Origin: Candidatus Sulfotelmatobacter sp.
GTDB lineage: Bacteria > Vulcanimicrobiota > Vulcanimicrobiia > Vulcanimicrobiales > Vulcanimicrobiaceae
Assembly (NCBI GenBank): GCA_035504415.1
Contig: DATJRY010000010.1
Span: 186,001 to 250,000, forward strand
Direction of reading: 5' to 3'
DNA length: 64,000 nt
Positions 17,276 to 26,335 of this stretch are shown piece by piece; the first letter of the stretch is position 1; every line of letters starts with the position of its first letter. Position numbers and translations under genes: made by a program. The notes under the pieces are model-generated. The model had not been told where the DNA came from and made no database searches. It saw nothing but the letters and a program-made list of their open reading frames with translations.

Positions 17276-19012
17276 CTACTTGTACATCGTCTGGTTCATC
17301 GTCCCCGGCGCGAACTCGTTGGGGTCGATCCAAACGTTGATCAGCGCCACCTTGCGCGTCGAGTTGACCGCTTCACGCGCGCGCTGCAGCGCCGGACCGA
17401 TCTCCTTGGGATCGCGTACCGCCTCACCGTAGCCGCCGAACATCTGCGCGAACTTCTCGAAGTCGACGTCGCCCAGGTAGTTGCCGACGTCGCCCTTCTC
17501 CTTGCCGTACTTCATGATCTGTCCGGCGCGGATCTGGTTCATGAACGAGTTGTTGCCGATGATGCCGATGAACGGCAGATCGAAGCGGTTGGCGGTCTGG
17601 ATGTCCCAGCCGGTCATCCCGAAGGTGCCGTCGCCGAACAGGCAGACCACTTCGCGCTCCGGCTCGGCGAACTTCGAGGCCATCGCGAACGAGACGCCCA
17701 CGCCGAGCGTGCCGAGCGGACCGGGGTCCATCCACAAGCCCTCGCCCTTGGGCTGCACGATCCCGCCGGCGCAGGTGACCACGTCGCCGCCGTCGCCGAT
17801 GAAACGCGTGTTCTCGGTCAGGAACTCGTTGATCTCGTAGCCGAGCCGCAGCGGGTGGATGGGCGTCGCGTCGTTGGTGATCTTCGGCAGCCGCTCGTCG
17901 CTGAGCTTCTTCTCCTCGGCGCGCAGCTCGTCGATCCAGGCCTGGCGCCCCTTCGCGCTCTCCTTGAGGTTCGACGGCGCGGCTTGCAGCACGGCGCCCA
18001 AGATGGCGCCGACGTCGCCGACCAGCCCCAGCGAGATGTCGCGGTTCTTGCCGACGGTCTGATAGCCCATGTCGATCTGCACGACGGTCGGCGCCTTGAG
18101 GCGCTTGCCGTAGCTCATGCGGAAATCGAACGGCGTGCCGACGATGACGATGACGTCGGCCTTGCCGAACGCGTAGCCGCGCGTGAGCTGGAAGCCGTGC
18201 GGGTCGCCGGGCACGAAGGTGCCGCGGCCGGCGCCGTTCATGAAGGCCGGAATGTTGTAGGTGCGGGCCAGGGCGCGCGCTTGTTCGCCGGCGCGGCAGG
18301 TCCAGGTCTGCTGCCCGAACAGGATCGCCGGGCGCTGCGCCTTGGCCAGGATGTCGGCCAGCTTCTGCACGTCGGCGGGATCGCCGATCGACTTGGTCGA
18401 GGCGCGATAGTGGCCGGGCTGCGGGATCACCGCGTTCTTGAGCGGGACGTGCCCGTCGAGGATGTCGCGGCCGATCTCCAGATACGCGGGACCGAACGAG
18501 CCGTTGTGCGCCTCGCGGAATGCCATCGAGCACATGTCGGCGACGCGCTCCGTCGTCACGACGCTCGAGGCGAACTTGGTGATCGGCTTCATGATCTCGA
18601 CGTGCGGCAGATCCTGCAGCGAGCCCATGTTCTTCTGATTGAGCGCACCCTGACCGCCGATCAGCAGGAACGGGCTCTCGGCACGGAAGGCGTTGGCGAC
18701 ACCGGTCACCGCGTTGGTCGTGCCGGGGCCGGCGGTGACGACCGCGCAGCCGGGCTTGCCGCTGACGCGCGCGTAGCCGTCGGCCGCGTGCGCGGCCACC
18801 TGCTCGTGGCGCACGTCGATGATCTTGATGCCTTCCGACTCGCAGCCGTCGTAGATGTCGATGATGTGGCCGCCGCACAGCGAGAAGATGACGTCGATAC
18901 CTTCGTTCTTCAGCGCTTTGGCGACCAAATGGCCGCCGGAAATCGTCGCATCGGCAGGTCGCTCGGCGTCGAGTTTGGGCAACTCACCGGCGATTGGTAG
19001 GGTCTGGGCCAT
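17276..19012 (-). CDS. oxc: Oxalyl-CoA decarboxylase-like thiamine diphosphate enzyme
   Basis: 578 residues from ATG 19012, with GGAGAG 5 bases upstream; the longer open frame to 20146 crosses gntR and is not real. Standard three-domain ThDP fold: catalytic glutamate E70 in [16 protein letters not shown], and the cofactor motif starting GDGTFGMTG and ending GNNS about 27 residues on. It should turn oxalyl-CoA into formyl-CoA and CO2, since frc follows directly. The segment after GNNS ([13 protein letters not shown]) does not match the IYRGDG segment of Oxalobacter Oxc, so a 2-hydroxyacyl-CoA lyase or another ThDP lyase remains possible. Confidence 0.72.
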   Translation of the reverse strand: MAQTLPIAGELPKLDAERPADATISGGHLVAKALKNEGIDVIFSLCGGHIIDIYDGCESEGIKIIDVRHEQVAAHAADGYARVSGKPGCAVVTAGPGTTNAVTGVANAFRAESPFLLIGGQGALNQKNMGSLQDLPHVEIMKPITKFASSVVTTERVADMCSMAFREAHNGSFGPAYLEIGRDILDGHVPLKNAVIPQPGHYRASTKSIGDPADVQKLADILAKAQRPAILFGQQTWTCRAGEQARALARTYNIPAFMNGAGRGTFVPGDPHGFQLTRGYAFGKADVIVIVGTPFDFRMSYGKRLKAPTVVQIDMGYQTVGKNRDISLGLVGDVGAILGAVLQAAPSNLKESAKGRQAWIDELRAEEKKLSDERLPKITNDATPIHPLRLGYEINEFLTENTRFIGDGGDVVTCAGGIVQPKGEGLWMDPGPLGTLGVGVSFAMASKFAEPEREVVCLFGDGTFGMTGWDIQTANRFDLPFIGIIGNNSFMNQIRAGQIMKYGKEKGDVGNYLGDVDFEKFAQMFGGYGEAVRDPKEIGPALQRAREAVNSTRKVALINVWIDPNEFAPGTMNQTMYK

Positions 19013-19044
19013 TCCGGCTCTCCGTCTCGAAGGGGAAAGGGTGA

Positions 19045-19728
19045 TCAGAGGTCGTTGTCGTTCGCGTCGACGTGTGCGGCCAGCGCCAGGGCGTGGTCGC
19101 GAACGAGCTGCTCCGCCAGCTCCGCATCGCGGCGCTCGAGCGCCTCGATGATGTGCATGTGGTCGACGATCGAGCGCTCGAAGCGCTTGTTCTCGCCGAT
19201 GGTCCGATGCCGGATCGAACGGACGTGGACGAAGATTCCCTCCGCCGTCTTCTCCAGCGGGTCGCAGCCCGCGAGCTCGATGATCCGCGCGTGGAAGGTG
19301 AGGTTGGCCTCGGAGTACTCGTCGAGCTGCGCGGCGAGGCGCTCGCCGTCGAAGGTCGCGAAGATCGTGCGCAGCGAGCGAATCGCGTCGTCGGTCGCGC
19401 GTTGTGCGACCAGGCGAGCGGCCATGCTCTCGAGCGCGGCCCAGACGAGGATGATCTCGACCAGCTCCGCTTTGCTCTTGCGAACGATGTAGTACCCGCG
19501 CCGAGGGACGCTGCGGACCAAGCCCTCGTGCTCCAGCCGCCCGAGCGCTTCGCGCACGGGGGTCCGGCTCACGCCGAGGCGCGCCGCGAGCTGTCGCTCG
19601 TCCAAGCGCAGGTCCGCCTCGTCGATCTCGTAGAGGTTGGCGCTGGTGATGGCATCGTGAATCGCCTCGTAGACGCGGTCGGCGACGCTGATCTCCGATC
19701 CAAGCGCTCCCAAACCCAACATGGCCAT
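19045..19728 (-). CDS. GntR/FadR-family transcriptional regulator of the oxalate operon
   Basis: 227 residues from ATG 19728, chosen because AGGAGGG lies about 12 bases upstream and the 17-bp operator palindrome lies just beyond it; a longer frame to 19836 would run through the operator. Winged helix (about 15-80; DERQLAARLGVSRTPVREAL) followed by an FCD ligand domain (about 90-215) with the His/Asp metal-site residues in NLTFHARI and DHMHIIEAL. First gene of gntR-oxc-frc-acs, so it is likely autoregulated. The inducer is probably an oxalate-related acid or CoA ester, but this is inference. Confidence 0.88.
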   Translation of the reverse strand: MAMLGLGALGSEISVADRVYEAIHDAITSANLYEIDEADLRLDERQLAARLGVSRTPVREALGRLEHEGLVRSVPRRGYYIVRKSKAELVEIILVWAALESMAARLVAQRATDDAIRSLRTIFATFDGERLAAQLDEYSEANLTFHARIIELAGCDPLEKTAEGIFVHVRSIRHRTIGENKRFERSIVDHMHIIEALERRDAELAEQLVRDHALALAAHVDANDNDL

Positions 19729-19752
19729 CGCGGCCGTCGAGCCCTCCTTCTG

Positions 19753-19769
19753 TGGTATACGGTATACCA
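19753..19769. promoter_or_regulatory. 17-bp perfect palindrome, likely GntR operator
   Basis: TGGTATAC-G-GTATACCA, two 8-base arms around one base, sits directly upstream of the ribosome site of gntR and between gntR and the divergent PrpF-like gene. The arm recurs as a compact palindrome before the antiporter at 12383-12394. Confidence 0.7.
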
Positions 19770-19794
19770 GGTGACGCCAGCCCTTCAGAGACGT

Positions 19795-19809
19795 GAGGAA
19801 ACTTTCCTC
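19795..19809. promoter_or_regulatory. Second palindrome in the gntR/prpF-like intergenic region
   Basis: GAGGAAA-C-TTTCCTC is a perfect 7-1-7 palindrome. Its centre is 41 bases (about four helical turns) from the centre of the GTATAC palindrome. A one-base loop cannot form a hairpin, so a protein-binding site is the more likely reading. Which regulator binds is unknown. Confidence 0.4.
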
Positions 19810-19907
19810 CCTTTTCGTTTCCCTTACGATTCTCACCCGGCCATCGCTTGCCTGACCTGCTCGGGCCGCAGGACGGAGCGCGCGCGGCGCGCGAAGCGCG
19901 AGCAGCG

Positions 19908-21071
19908 ATGAGCCTGCGAAGCGTTCGTGCGACGTTCATGCGCGGCGGGACCAGCAAGGCGCTCGTGTTCCGCGCCGCCGATCTGCCGGCGGACCGCGGC
20001 GCATGGGACGCGATCTTCCTGGCGGCGATGGGGTCGCCCGATCCCAACGGACGACAGCTCGACGGAATGGGCGGCGGCCTCTCGTCGCTCTCGAAAGTCT
20101 GCGTCGTCGGGCCGCCGAGCCGCGCGGACGCGGACGTCGACTTCACCTTCGCGCAAATCGCGATCGATGCGGCGTCGGTGGACTATGCGGGAACGTGCGG
20201 CAACATGTCCTCGGCGATCGGTCCGTTCGCGATCGACGAAGGGCTCGTACCGCTGCCGCCCGGCGACGAGGCGACGGTACGCGTGCACAACACCAACACC
20301 GGCAGAGTGTTCGTGGCGCGCTTCCCACTCGAAGACGGGCGCAGCGCGGTCGACGGCACGTTGGCGCTCGACGGCGTCGCCGGCACGGCGGCGCCGATCC
20401 GCCTCGACTTCCTCGATCCGGCCGGCGCGAAGACCGGTGCGCTGCTGCCGAGCGGCCACGCGACCGACGTCCTCGACGTTCCCGGCGTCGGCGCCGTGCG
20501 CGCGACCCTGATCGACGCCGGCAATCCGTTCGTCCACGTCGCCGCCGCCGACGTCGGCGCGCGCGGCGAGGAGTTGCCGGCTGAGCTGGAGCGCGACGCC
20601 GCCTTGCTGGCCCGACTCGAAGCGATCCGCCGCAGCGCCGCGGTCGCGATGGGACTCGCTCCCGACCACGCCGCAGCGGCACGGATCGTCAGCATCCCGA
20701 AGATCGCGATGCTGTCGGCGCCGCGCGCGACGCGCCTGCTCGACGGACGCACGCTCCGTGCCGACGACGCCGACGTCGTCGCGCGCACGATCTCGGTCGG
20801 GCAACCCCACCGCGCGATCCCGCTGACGGGCGCGCTGTGCTTGGCGGTCGCCGCGCGGGTGCCGGGCAGCATCGCGCACGCCTTGGCGCGCGCCACCGCG
20901 CCGGACGCGCCGCTGCGCATCGCGCACCCGTCGGGCACCATCATCGTCGCCGCCGACGTGCGCGCCGAGGCCGGCGCGCTGCGGGTGCCCTCGGCGACGG
21001 TCTACCGCACCGCACGCCGCTTGTTCGCCGGCGAGGTCTACTATCGGGCTGCGGTGCCCGCGCTGGTCTAG
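19908..21071 (+). CDS. PrpF-family isomerase/tautomerase
   Basis: 387 residues from ATG 19908. Family signatures of the DAP-epimerase fold are FMRGGTSKALVF (about 10-21), LDGMGGGLSSLSKVC and the active-site GTCGNMSSAIGPFAI. Known members isomerise methylaconitate (PrpF) or oxalomesaconate (GalD). It is divergent from the gntR-oxc-frc-acs operon and shares the intergenic operators, so it may be part of the same response, perhaps handling an unsaturated di- or tricarboxylate. Its TAG stop lies within the CTAG that also ends the convergent gene. Confidence 0.82.
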   Translation: MSLRSVRATFMRGGTSKALVFRAADLPADRGAWDAIFLAAMGSPDPNGRQLDGMGGGLSSLSKVCVVGPPSRADADVDFTFAQIAIDAASVDYAGTCGNMSSAIGPFAIDEGLVPLPPGDEATVRVHNTNTGRVFVARFPLEDGRSAVDGTLALDGVAGTAAPIRLDFLDPAGAKTGALLPSGHATDVLDVPGVGAVRATLIDAGNPFVHVAAADVGARGEELPAELERDAALLARLEAIRRSAAVAMGLAPDHAAAARIVSIPKIAMLSAPRATRLLDGRTLRADDADVVARTISVGQPHRAIPLTGALCLAVAARVPGSIAHALARATAPDAPLRIAHPSGTIIVAADVRAEAGALRVPSATVYRTARRLFAGEVYYRAAVPALV

Positions 21072-21664
21072 TTCGACGCCGGCCGCGCCGTCGGCGCCGG
21101 CGCGGGGACGCCGGCGCGGGCGATGTCGATCAAATTCGCGGCGGTCGGTGCGAGCACGCTGGGAGACCGCCGCGGCCGGAACGGGCCGAATTCTTCGACG
21201 ATCGGAACGATCGCGTTCTCGCCGTTCGCCGCCGGCGCGTTGCGATAGGCTTCGTTGAAAGACACTTGCGGATCGGCCAGCAGCGGCTGGAGAATCGCGA
21301 TCGCGTTGCGGCGCGAGGCAATCGCCGCCTCGCCGGTTTCGCGCTCGGCGGCCAGCAGCTCGGCGGCGCCGGCCATCAGAAAGTAGCGGTTGAGCCGTGT
21401 CTGCTCGACCGCGCCGGCCGCCGCGCAATCCAGGAAGGCTCGCGTCGCCGCGTGCGCCTCGGCGGCGCTCGCCGCTCCCTGGCGCGCCGCGAACCGATCG
21501 GCGTCCTGGCGCGCTTGGTCGCACGTCTGATCGATGTTCTGGCGATAGTTGAGCGCGAACGGGGTCAGCGCGTCGGCCAGACTCGCGCGCGCCGGGATGC
21601 CCGTCGCGCCCAGCGCGAGCGCGGCACAGCACGAGGCGACGATCGACCGTCCGAACGTGACCAA
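21068..21664 (-). CDS. Secreted hypothetical protein
   Basis: 198 residues from a TTG start that sits 3 bases after the phosphofructokinase stop, with AGGAGG overlapping that stop. An N-terminal signal peptide (hydrophobic 8-24, likely cut after ARA near residue 27) is followed by an Ala/Arg-rich helical domain with two cysteines (CDQARQDAD and FLDCAAAG) that might pair. The last 40 residues are Pro-rich. No family recognised. It is likely translated from the icd-pfp transcript. Confidence 0.65.
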   Translation of the reverse strand: MVTFGRSIVASCCAALALGATGIPARASLADALTPFALNYRQNIDQTCDQARQDADRFAARQGAASAAEAHAATRAFLDCAAAGAVEQTRLNRYFLMAGAAELLAAERETGEAAIASRRNAIAILQPLLADPQVSFNEAYRNAPAANGENAIVPIVEEFGPFRPRRSPSVLAPTAANLIDIARAGVPAPAPTARPASN

Positions 21665-21667
21665 CTC

Positions 21668-22915
21668 CTACCTCCTCAGGACGCGTCCGAAGCGCTCGGC
21701 GAACGTTTCGGCGCTCATCGCCGTACGCGCCGCCAGCCGTGAGAGCCGCGGCTCTTGCAGATCTTCCGGTTCCAGGCGGATCATGTACGAGCGCGCGACC
21801 TCGAACGACTCGGTCGTGACGTCGACCAGCCGCACGCGGATGCGGCCGGTCTGCGGGTCGAGCATCTCGTCGAGCGTGACCGGGACGATGCGGCCGCCGG
21901 CAAGCGCGATCAGCGCGCCGCTGCCGCCGTTCATCAGATAGCGCACCGCGCCGTAACCGAGCGTGCGCGTATATTCCGCATCGAACGGGATCGGCTTTGC
22001 GCTGCGCAGCTCGTAGCCGATGTCCTTGGGCACCACGGTCGTGTCCAGCCCCAGCTCGCGCAGGCGCGCGCGGGTCGCGTCGCGCAGCACCGCGCCGAGC
22101 GGGACGTCCGCCAGGCGCACGTGCCCGTACGCGTCGCGCGACACGCTCGAGACGGCCGCCAGCTCTTCGGGCGCGATCCGCTCGGCCAAGCCTTCGGCGA
22201 TGACGGCCACGCCGTGATCGGCGCCGATGGCCAGCCGTTTGACGATCGAGCCGACGATCGTGTCGACGACGTCGTCGAGCGGGATCGGCCCGGCGCCGAA
22301 CTCTTCGGGGATGACGGCGAGCGTCGCGCCGGCGGCCTTGCAGATCCCCAGCGCCAGCGCGCCGGACTTGCGCCCCATGGTGACGGCGAGATACCAGCGC
22401 TGCGCCGTGCGCGCGTCCTCCATCAGGTTCTCGACGATCGCCGAGCCGACGGCGCGCGCGGTTTCGAACCCGAACGTCGGCGCGTTGTCGGGCAAGGGCA
22501 GGTCGTTGTCGATCGTCTTCGGGACCGTCGCGACGCCGATCCGCCCACGCGTCTCGGCGGCGATGCGGGTGGCGCCGTACGTCGTGTCGTCGCCGCCGAT
22601 CGTGATCAGGTAGCGCACGCCGAGCACGTCGAGCGAGTGGATGCAGCGCTTGAGCGACTCGGGGTCGGCGGCGGGATTGGTGCGCGAGGTGCGCAGATAC
22701 GAGCCGCCGGTGAAGTGGAGCCGGGAGACCGTGTCGATCTCCAGCTCCTTCACGTGGGTGGTGTCGCCGGCGACGAGATGACGGTAGCCTTCGTAGATGC
22801 CGATGACGCGCAGCCCGTGGTTGCGCGCCTCGATCGTCGCCGAGGCGATGACGCCGTTGATCCCCGGGGCGGGTCCGCCGCCCACGAGGATCCCGAGCGT
22901 CTCTTCCGCGTTCAT
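21668..22915 (-). CDS. Pyrophosphate-type 6-phosphofructokinase
   Basis: 415 residues from ATG 22915, 11 bases after the icd stop. PFK-A fold with VGGGPAPGIN (11-20), GGDDTTYGA (107-115) and PKTIDNDL (132-139). An aspartate at the second D of GGDD in place of the glycine of ATP enzymes, together with lysine in PKTIDND, is the accepted mark of pyrophosphate-dependent enzymes, which run reversibly between fructose 6-phosphate and fructose 1,6-bisphosphate. Donor choice is predicted, not shown. A soluble pyrophosphatase is encoded 3 kb away. Confidence 0.85.
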   Translation of the reverse strand: MNAEETLGILVGGGPAPGINGVIASATIEARNHGLRVIGIYEGYRHLVAGDTTHVKELEIDTVSRLHFTGGSYLRTSRTNPAADPESLKRCIHSLDVLGVRYLITIGGDDTTYGATRIAAETRGRIGVATVPKTIDNDLPLPDNAPTFGFETARAVGSAIVENLMEDARTAQRWYLAVTMGRKSGALALGICKAAGATLAVIPEEFGAGPIPLDDVVDTIVGSIVKRLAIGADHGVAVIAEGLAERIAPEELAAVSSVSRDAYGHVRLADVPLGAVLRDATRARLRELGLDTTVVPKDIGYELRSAKPIPFDAEYTRTLGYGAVRYLMNGGSGALIALAGGRIVPVTLDEMLDPQTGRIRVRLVDVTTESFEVARSYMIRLEPEDLQEPRLSRLAARTAMSAETFAERFGRVLRR

Positions 22916-22926
22916 CGCACCGCTGA

Positions 22927-24171
22927 TCACACGGCCGCGGGCGTGCTCGCGGTCGAGGCGTCCATGCGCGCGCGCAGCTCGGTGTCGAGCGCGTCGAGGA
23001 ACTGGGTGGTCGTCAGCCAGGGCTGGTCGGGCCCGATCAGCAGCGCGAGGTCCTTGGTCATCTTGCCGGCCTCGACCGTGTGGATGCACACCTTCTCCAG
23101 CGTCTCGGCGAAACGCACCACCTCGGGCGTCTGGTCGACCTTGCCGCGGTGCGCGAGCCCGCGCGTCCAAGCGAAGATCGAGGCGATCGGGTTGGTCGAG
23201 GTCTCGCGGCCCTTCTGGTGCTCGCGATAGTGACGCGTGACGGTGCCGTGGGCGGCCTCGGCTTCGACCGTCTTGCCGTCCGGCGAGGTCAGCACCGACG
23301 TCATCAGTCCGAGCGACCCGAAGCCCTGCGCGACGATGTCCGACTGCACGTCGCCGTCGTAGTTCTTGCAGGCCCACACGAACGCGCCGTTCCACTTGAG
23401 CGCGGCCGCGACCATGTCGTCGATCAGGCGGTGCTCGTAGGTCAAGCCGCGCTTGTCGAACTCGGCCTTGAACTCTTCGTCGAAGACCTGCTGGAAGATG
23501 TCCTTGAAGCGCCCGTCATAGGCCTTGAGGATCGTGTTCTTGGTCGAGAGATAGACCGGCCAGTTGCGCAGCAGGCCATAGTTGAGGCTGGCGCGCGCGA
23601 AGCCGCGGATCGACTCGTCGACGTTGTACATCGTGAGCGCGACGCCGCCGCCCTTGAACTGGAAGACCTCGCGCTCGATCGGCGCCGAGCCGTCGGCGGG
23701 CGTGAAGGTCACCGTCAGCTTGCCGGCGCCGGGCACCACGAAATCGGTCGCGCGGTACTGATCGCCGAAGGCGTGGCGGCCGATGACGATCGGCTGCGTC
23801 CAGCCGGGCACCAGGCGCGGCACGTTGCGGCAGATGATCGGCTCGCGAAAGACCGTGCCGTCCAGCTCGTTGCGAATCGTGCCGTTGGGCGACTTCCACA
23901 TCTGCTTGAGGTGGAATTCCTCGACCCGCGCCTCGTCGGGGGTGATCGTCGCGCACTTGACGCCGACGCCGTACTGCTTGATCGCGCGCGCCGCGTCCAG
24001 GGTCACCTGGTCGTTGGTGGCGTCGCGGTGCTCGATCCCCAAATCGTAGTACTTGAGGTCGACGTTCAAGTACGGCAGGATCAGCTTCTCTTTGATGAAG
24101 GCCCAGATGATGCGGGTCATCTCGTCGCCGTCGAGCTCGACGACGGGGTTCTTGACGGTGATCTTCTCCAC
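22927..24171 (-). CDS. icd: Isocitrate dehydrogenase (NADP+), homodimeric type
   Basis: 414 residues from a GTG start. Sequence follows the short eukaryote-like IDH type: [14 protein letters not shown] (10-23), KCATITPDE, the substrate-site [15 protein letters not shown] (113-127), [10 protein letters not shown] and [16 protein letters not shown] near 330-350. It oxidises isocitrate to 2-oxoglutarate and CO2, feeding the TCA cycle. The 2-oxoglutarate:ferredoxin oxidoreductase genes at the right end of the window could use the product. It leads a three-gene operon with phosphofructokinase and a secreted protein. Confidence 0.93.
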   Translation of the reverse strand: MEKITVKNPVVELDGDEMTRIIWAFIKEKLILPYLNVDLKYYDLGIEHRDATNDQVTLDAARAIKQYGVGVKCATITPDEARVEEFHLKQMWKSPNGTIRNELDGTVFREPIICRNVPRLVPGWTQPIVIGRHAFGDQYRATDFVVPGAGKLTVTFTPADGSAPIEREVFQFKGGGVALTMYNVDESIRGFARASLNYGLLRNWPVYLSTKNTILKAYDGRFKDIFQQVFDEEFKAEFDKRGLTYEHRLIDDMVAAALKWNGAFVWACKNYDGDVQSDIVAQGFGSLGLMTSVLTSPDGKTVEAEAAHGTVTRHYREHQKGRETSTNPIASIFAWTRGLAHRGKVDQTPEVVRFAETLEKVCIHTVEAGKMTKDLALLIGPDQPWLTTTQFLDALDTELRARMDASTASTPAAV

Positions 24172-24215
24172 GAGGGCCGGGGATTCGGAGCCTGGCTCCG
24201 GCGAACCCGCTGGGG

Positions 24216-25061
24216 ATGCGCGTCGTCAGCTTGCTCCCCAGCGCGACGGAAATTCTTTTCGGGATCGGGGCCGGCGAGCTGGTCGTCGGCGTCACGCACG
24301 AGTGCGACTTCCCCGAACCGGCCCGCGCCCTGCCGGCGCTGACGTCGTCGCTGCTGCCGCAGGACCTCGACGCGGCGGGGATCGACCGTCACGTGCGGGC
24401 CAAGGTCCACGCCGGCTCGTCGCTCTACGGCCTCGACGACGCGCGCTTGGCAGCGCTGGAGCCCGACCTGATCGTGACCCAGGAGCTGTGTGCGGTCTGC
24501 GCGGTCTCCTACGAGATCGTCGACCGCGCGGCCAAACGACTGCGCGGCGACCCGCGCGTGGTCTCGCTCGAGCCCTCGTCGCTCGAGGACGTGTTCGCGA
24601 CCATCGCGTTTCTCGGCGAGCTGACCGATCGCCGAGACGCCGCGGCCGCGCTGCTCGCGCAGCTGCGCGCGCGGGTCGACGCGTTGCGCGCACGGGTCGC
24701 CGGCCGCCGCCGCCCGCGCACCCTGGTGCTCGAGTGGACGGACCCGCCGATGAGCGGCGGGCACTGGACGCCGGGTCTGGTCGAGCTGGCCGGCGGCGAA
24801 CCGATCCTGGCCGATCCCGGCGCGAACAGCCGCGTCCTGAGCTGGGACGCCATCGCGGCGGCGCAGCCCGAGGTCACGATCGTCGCGCCCTGCGGCTTCG
24901 ACCTGCCGCGCACGGAAGCGGCGCTGGCGGCGATCCCGCCCGGCGAGCGCGCGACGCTCGGCGCGAACGTGCACACCATCGACGGCAACGCGTTCGTCAA
25001 CCGTCCCGGTCCGCGGCTGGTCGACACCGCCGAGCTCTTCGCCGACGCGATCGCGAAGTGA
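24216..25061 (+). CDS. Cobalamin-binding periplasmic-binding-like protein without signal peptide
   Basis: 281 residues. BtuF/FhuD-type class III binding fold: [13 protein letters not shown] at 2-14, [10 protein letters not shown] (23-32), [15 protein letters not shown] near 85-100, and [16 protein letters not shown] near 205-220. The short form beginning directly with MRVVSLLPS, without an export signal, is common and usually annotated as cobalamin-binding protein; its role may be cytosolic. Cobalamin lower-ligand genes lie 4 kb downstream. Divergent from icd. Confidence 0.8.
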   Translation: MRVVSLLPSATEILFGIGAGELVVGVTHECDFPEPARALPALTSSLLPQDLDAAGIDRHVRAKVHAGSSLYGLDDARLAALEPDLIVTQELCAVCAVSYEIVDRAAKRLRGDPRVVSLEPSSLEDVFATIAFLGELTDRRDAAAALLAQLRARVDALRARVAGRRRPRTLVLEWTDPPMSGGHWTPGLVELAGGEPILADPGANSRVLSWDAIAAAQPEVTIVAPCGFDLPRTEAALAAIPPGERATLGANVHTIDGNAFVNRPGPRLVDTAELFADAIAK

Positions 25062-25588
25062 CAGGGAGTCCGAGACGCGTGCTTCAGCTTGCAAGTGGCG
25101 TAGCAGGGGTAGCGCTAACTGTAAATTGCGCGACGGTTCATGAACCAACTACCAGACTGGGCTCCCATCCGCCGCTCGTGGAATCACGCTCTGTTCGGCA
25201 TGGTATTGCGTGCCTGATCGACGGTCGGCAATATGGCCCGATAAGCTACAAAATAGGTGACGCGGGGCGTCCTGGTGTTCCGCGCCTCACTGCGTCAGAT
25301 CTCGCGATGATCAATAGTATCCGGCACTATGTCCATTCGCCAACGCTACGATTTGTGGTCATTGGGAAGTCGGTAAGCCAGCTGATCGTTTTCAATGCGC
25401 GGCTCGGACCGTGCACAGGGATTATTCCTGGCTATCAGGTTCTGAACGACCCCGGCTGTAACGCCGTATGGGCGCCGACTGCGGGAACGGGAGCCGGCCC
25501 GGGATGCTGGAACCCCCCGCGACCTTGGATTCAGAATGACCGTGGAATGGGCAGCCCCAGTCGCTGGGCCACCGGAAAACCCTATTAG
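25058..25588 (+). CDS. Putative exported protein of atypical composition
   Basis: 176 residues from the GTG overlapping the previous stop (GTGA), or 169 from the GTG at 25079, where a signal-like stretch LASGVAGVALTVNC ends in a cysteine that could be lipidated. The body has scattered Cys, Gly and Pro and no family I recognise. Codon use is unlike the neighbours: base composition falls to about 55% GC from about 25085 to 25690, with many A- and T-ending codons. This suggests recent transfer. The coding call is moderate only. Confidence 0.45.
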   Translation: MTGSPRRVLQLASGVAGVALTVNCATVHEPTTRLGSHPPLVESRSVRHGIACLIDGRQYGPISYKIGDAGRPGVPRLTASDLAMINSIRHYVHSPTLRFVVIGKSVSQLIVFNARLGPCTGIIPGYQVLNDPGCNAVWAPTAGTGAGPGCWNPPRPWIQNDRGMGSPSRWATGKPY

Positions 25589-25713
25589 CGTACGTCGTTC
25601 TCGTCCGCTCCACAACGGGCGCTGCTCGCGTTTCTGCGCCATCTGAATCGGCGGCGCGTCTTCATCTGACCGTCGGTAACGTCACTACCGAGACCCGTCA
25701 CGCCAGCCCGTTC

Positions 25714-26253
25714 TCAGCTGCCGGCATCGAAACGCTGCGCGGCTTCGGTGATGATCCGGCGCGCGGCGGCGGCATCGTCCCAGCCCCCAACCGTCGTGTG
25801 CTTGCCTTCGAGCAGCTTGTAGGTCTCGAAGAAGTGCTGGATCTTGCGCAGCTGGTGCGGGAAGATCTGTGAGTAGTTGTGTACGTCGGCGTACTCGGGC
25901 TCGCCGACCGGAACGGCCAGCACCTTGTCGTCGGGCTTGCCGTCGTCGACCATCGCCAACAGGCCGATCGGGCGCGCCGCGACCAGGCAGCCGCTGAAGG
26001 TCGGCTCCGAGACCAGGATCAGCACGTCGAGCGGATCGCCGTCGAGCGCCAGCGTGCGCGGCGCGAAGCCGTAGTCGCCGGGATAGAAGATCGGCGAGTG
26101 CAGCGCGCGGTCGAGTCGGAAGATGTCGAGCTGCTTGTCGTACTCGTACTTGTTGCGCGCGCCGCTGGGAATCTCGACGATGACGTTGATCTCGTCGGGC
26201 GCCCGCTCGCCCAGCGGCAGCACCAAGCGATTTTGGCGGGTCTCGAGGCTCAC
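25714..26253 (-). CDS. ppa: Inorganic pyrophosphatase, family I
   Basis: 179 residues from GTG 26253, preceded by a GGGAGCGG ribosome site; the frame runs further upstream but family members start near here. Signatures: VEIPSGARNKYEYDK (27-41), YPGDYGFAPRTLALDGDPLDVLIL with the metal-binding DGDPLD, and DDKVLAVP. It hydrolyses pyrophosphate to phosphate, pulling biosynthetic reactions forward. If the PPi-type phosphofructokinase uses pyrophosphate, the two would compete for it. Confidence 0.93.
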   Translation of the reverse strand: MSLETRQNRLVLPLGERAPDEINVIVEIPSGARNKYEYDKQLDIFRLDRALHSPIFYPGDYGFAPRTLALDGDPLDVLILVSEPTFSGCLVAARPIGLLAMVDDGKPDDKVLAVPVGEPEYADVHNYSQIFPHQLRKIQHFFETYKLLEGKHTTVGGWDDAAAARRIITEAAQRFDAGS

Positions 26254-26335
26254 CCGCTCCCGCTTCCCCGCGGTCCAGGCGCGCGCCTCGCCGGCCCTGG
26301 GCGGGTGACGCCGCACGCGGCGGGAACGAACGCGG

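Noticed and set aside
16886-19000. 704-codon plus-strand frame opposite frc and oxc
   Set aside because: Shadow frame with low-complexity Val/Asp/Arg composition; the opposite strand carries well-defined enzymes.
19012-20146. Upstream extension of the oxc reading frame
   Set aside because: It passes through gntR and the operators; the ATG at 19012 has a proper ribosome site and the family start.
24053-25058. Upstream part of the frame ending at 25588
   Set aside because: It overlaps the cobalamin-binding gene in another frame; only the part after 25058 has an atypical composition and no competing gene.
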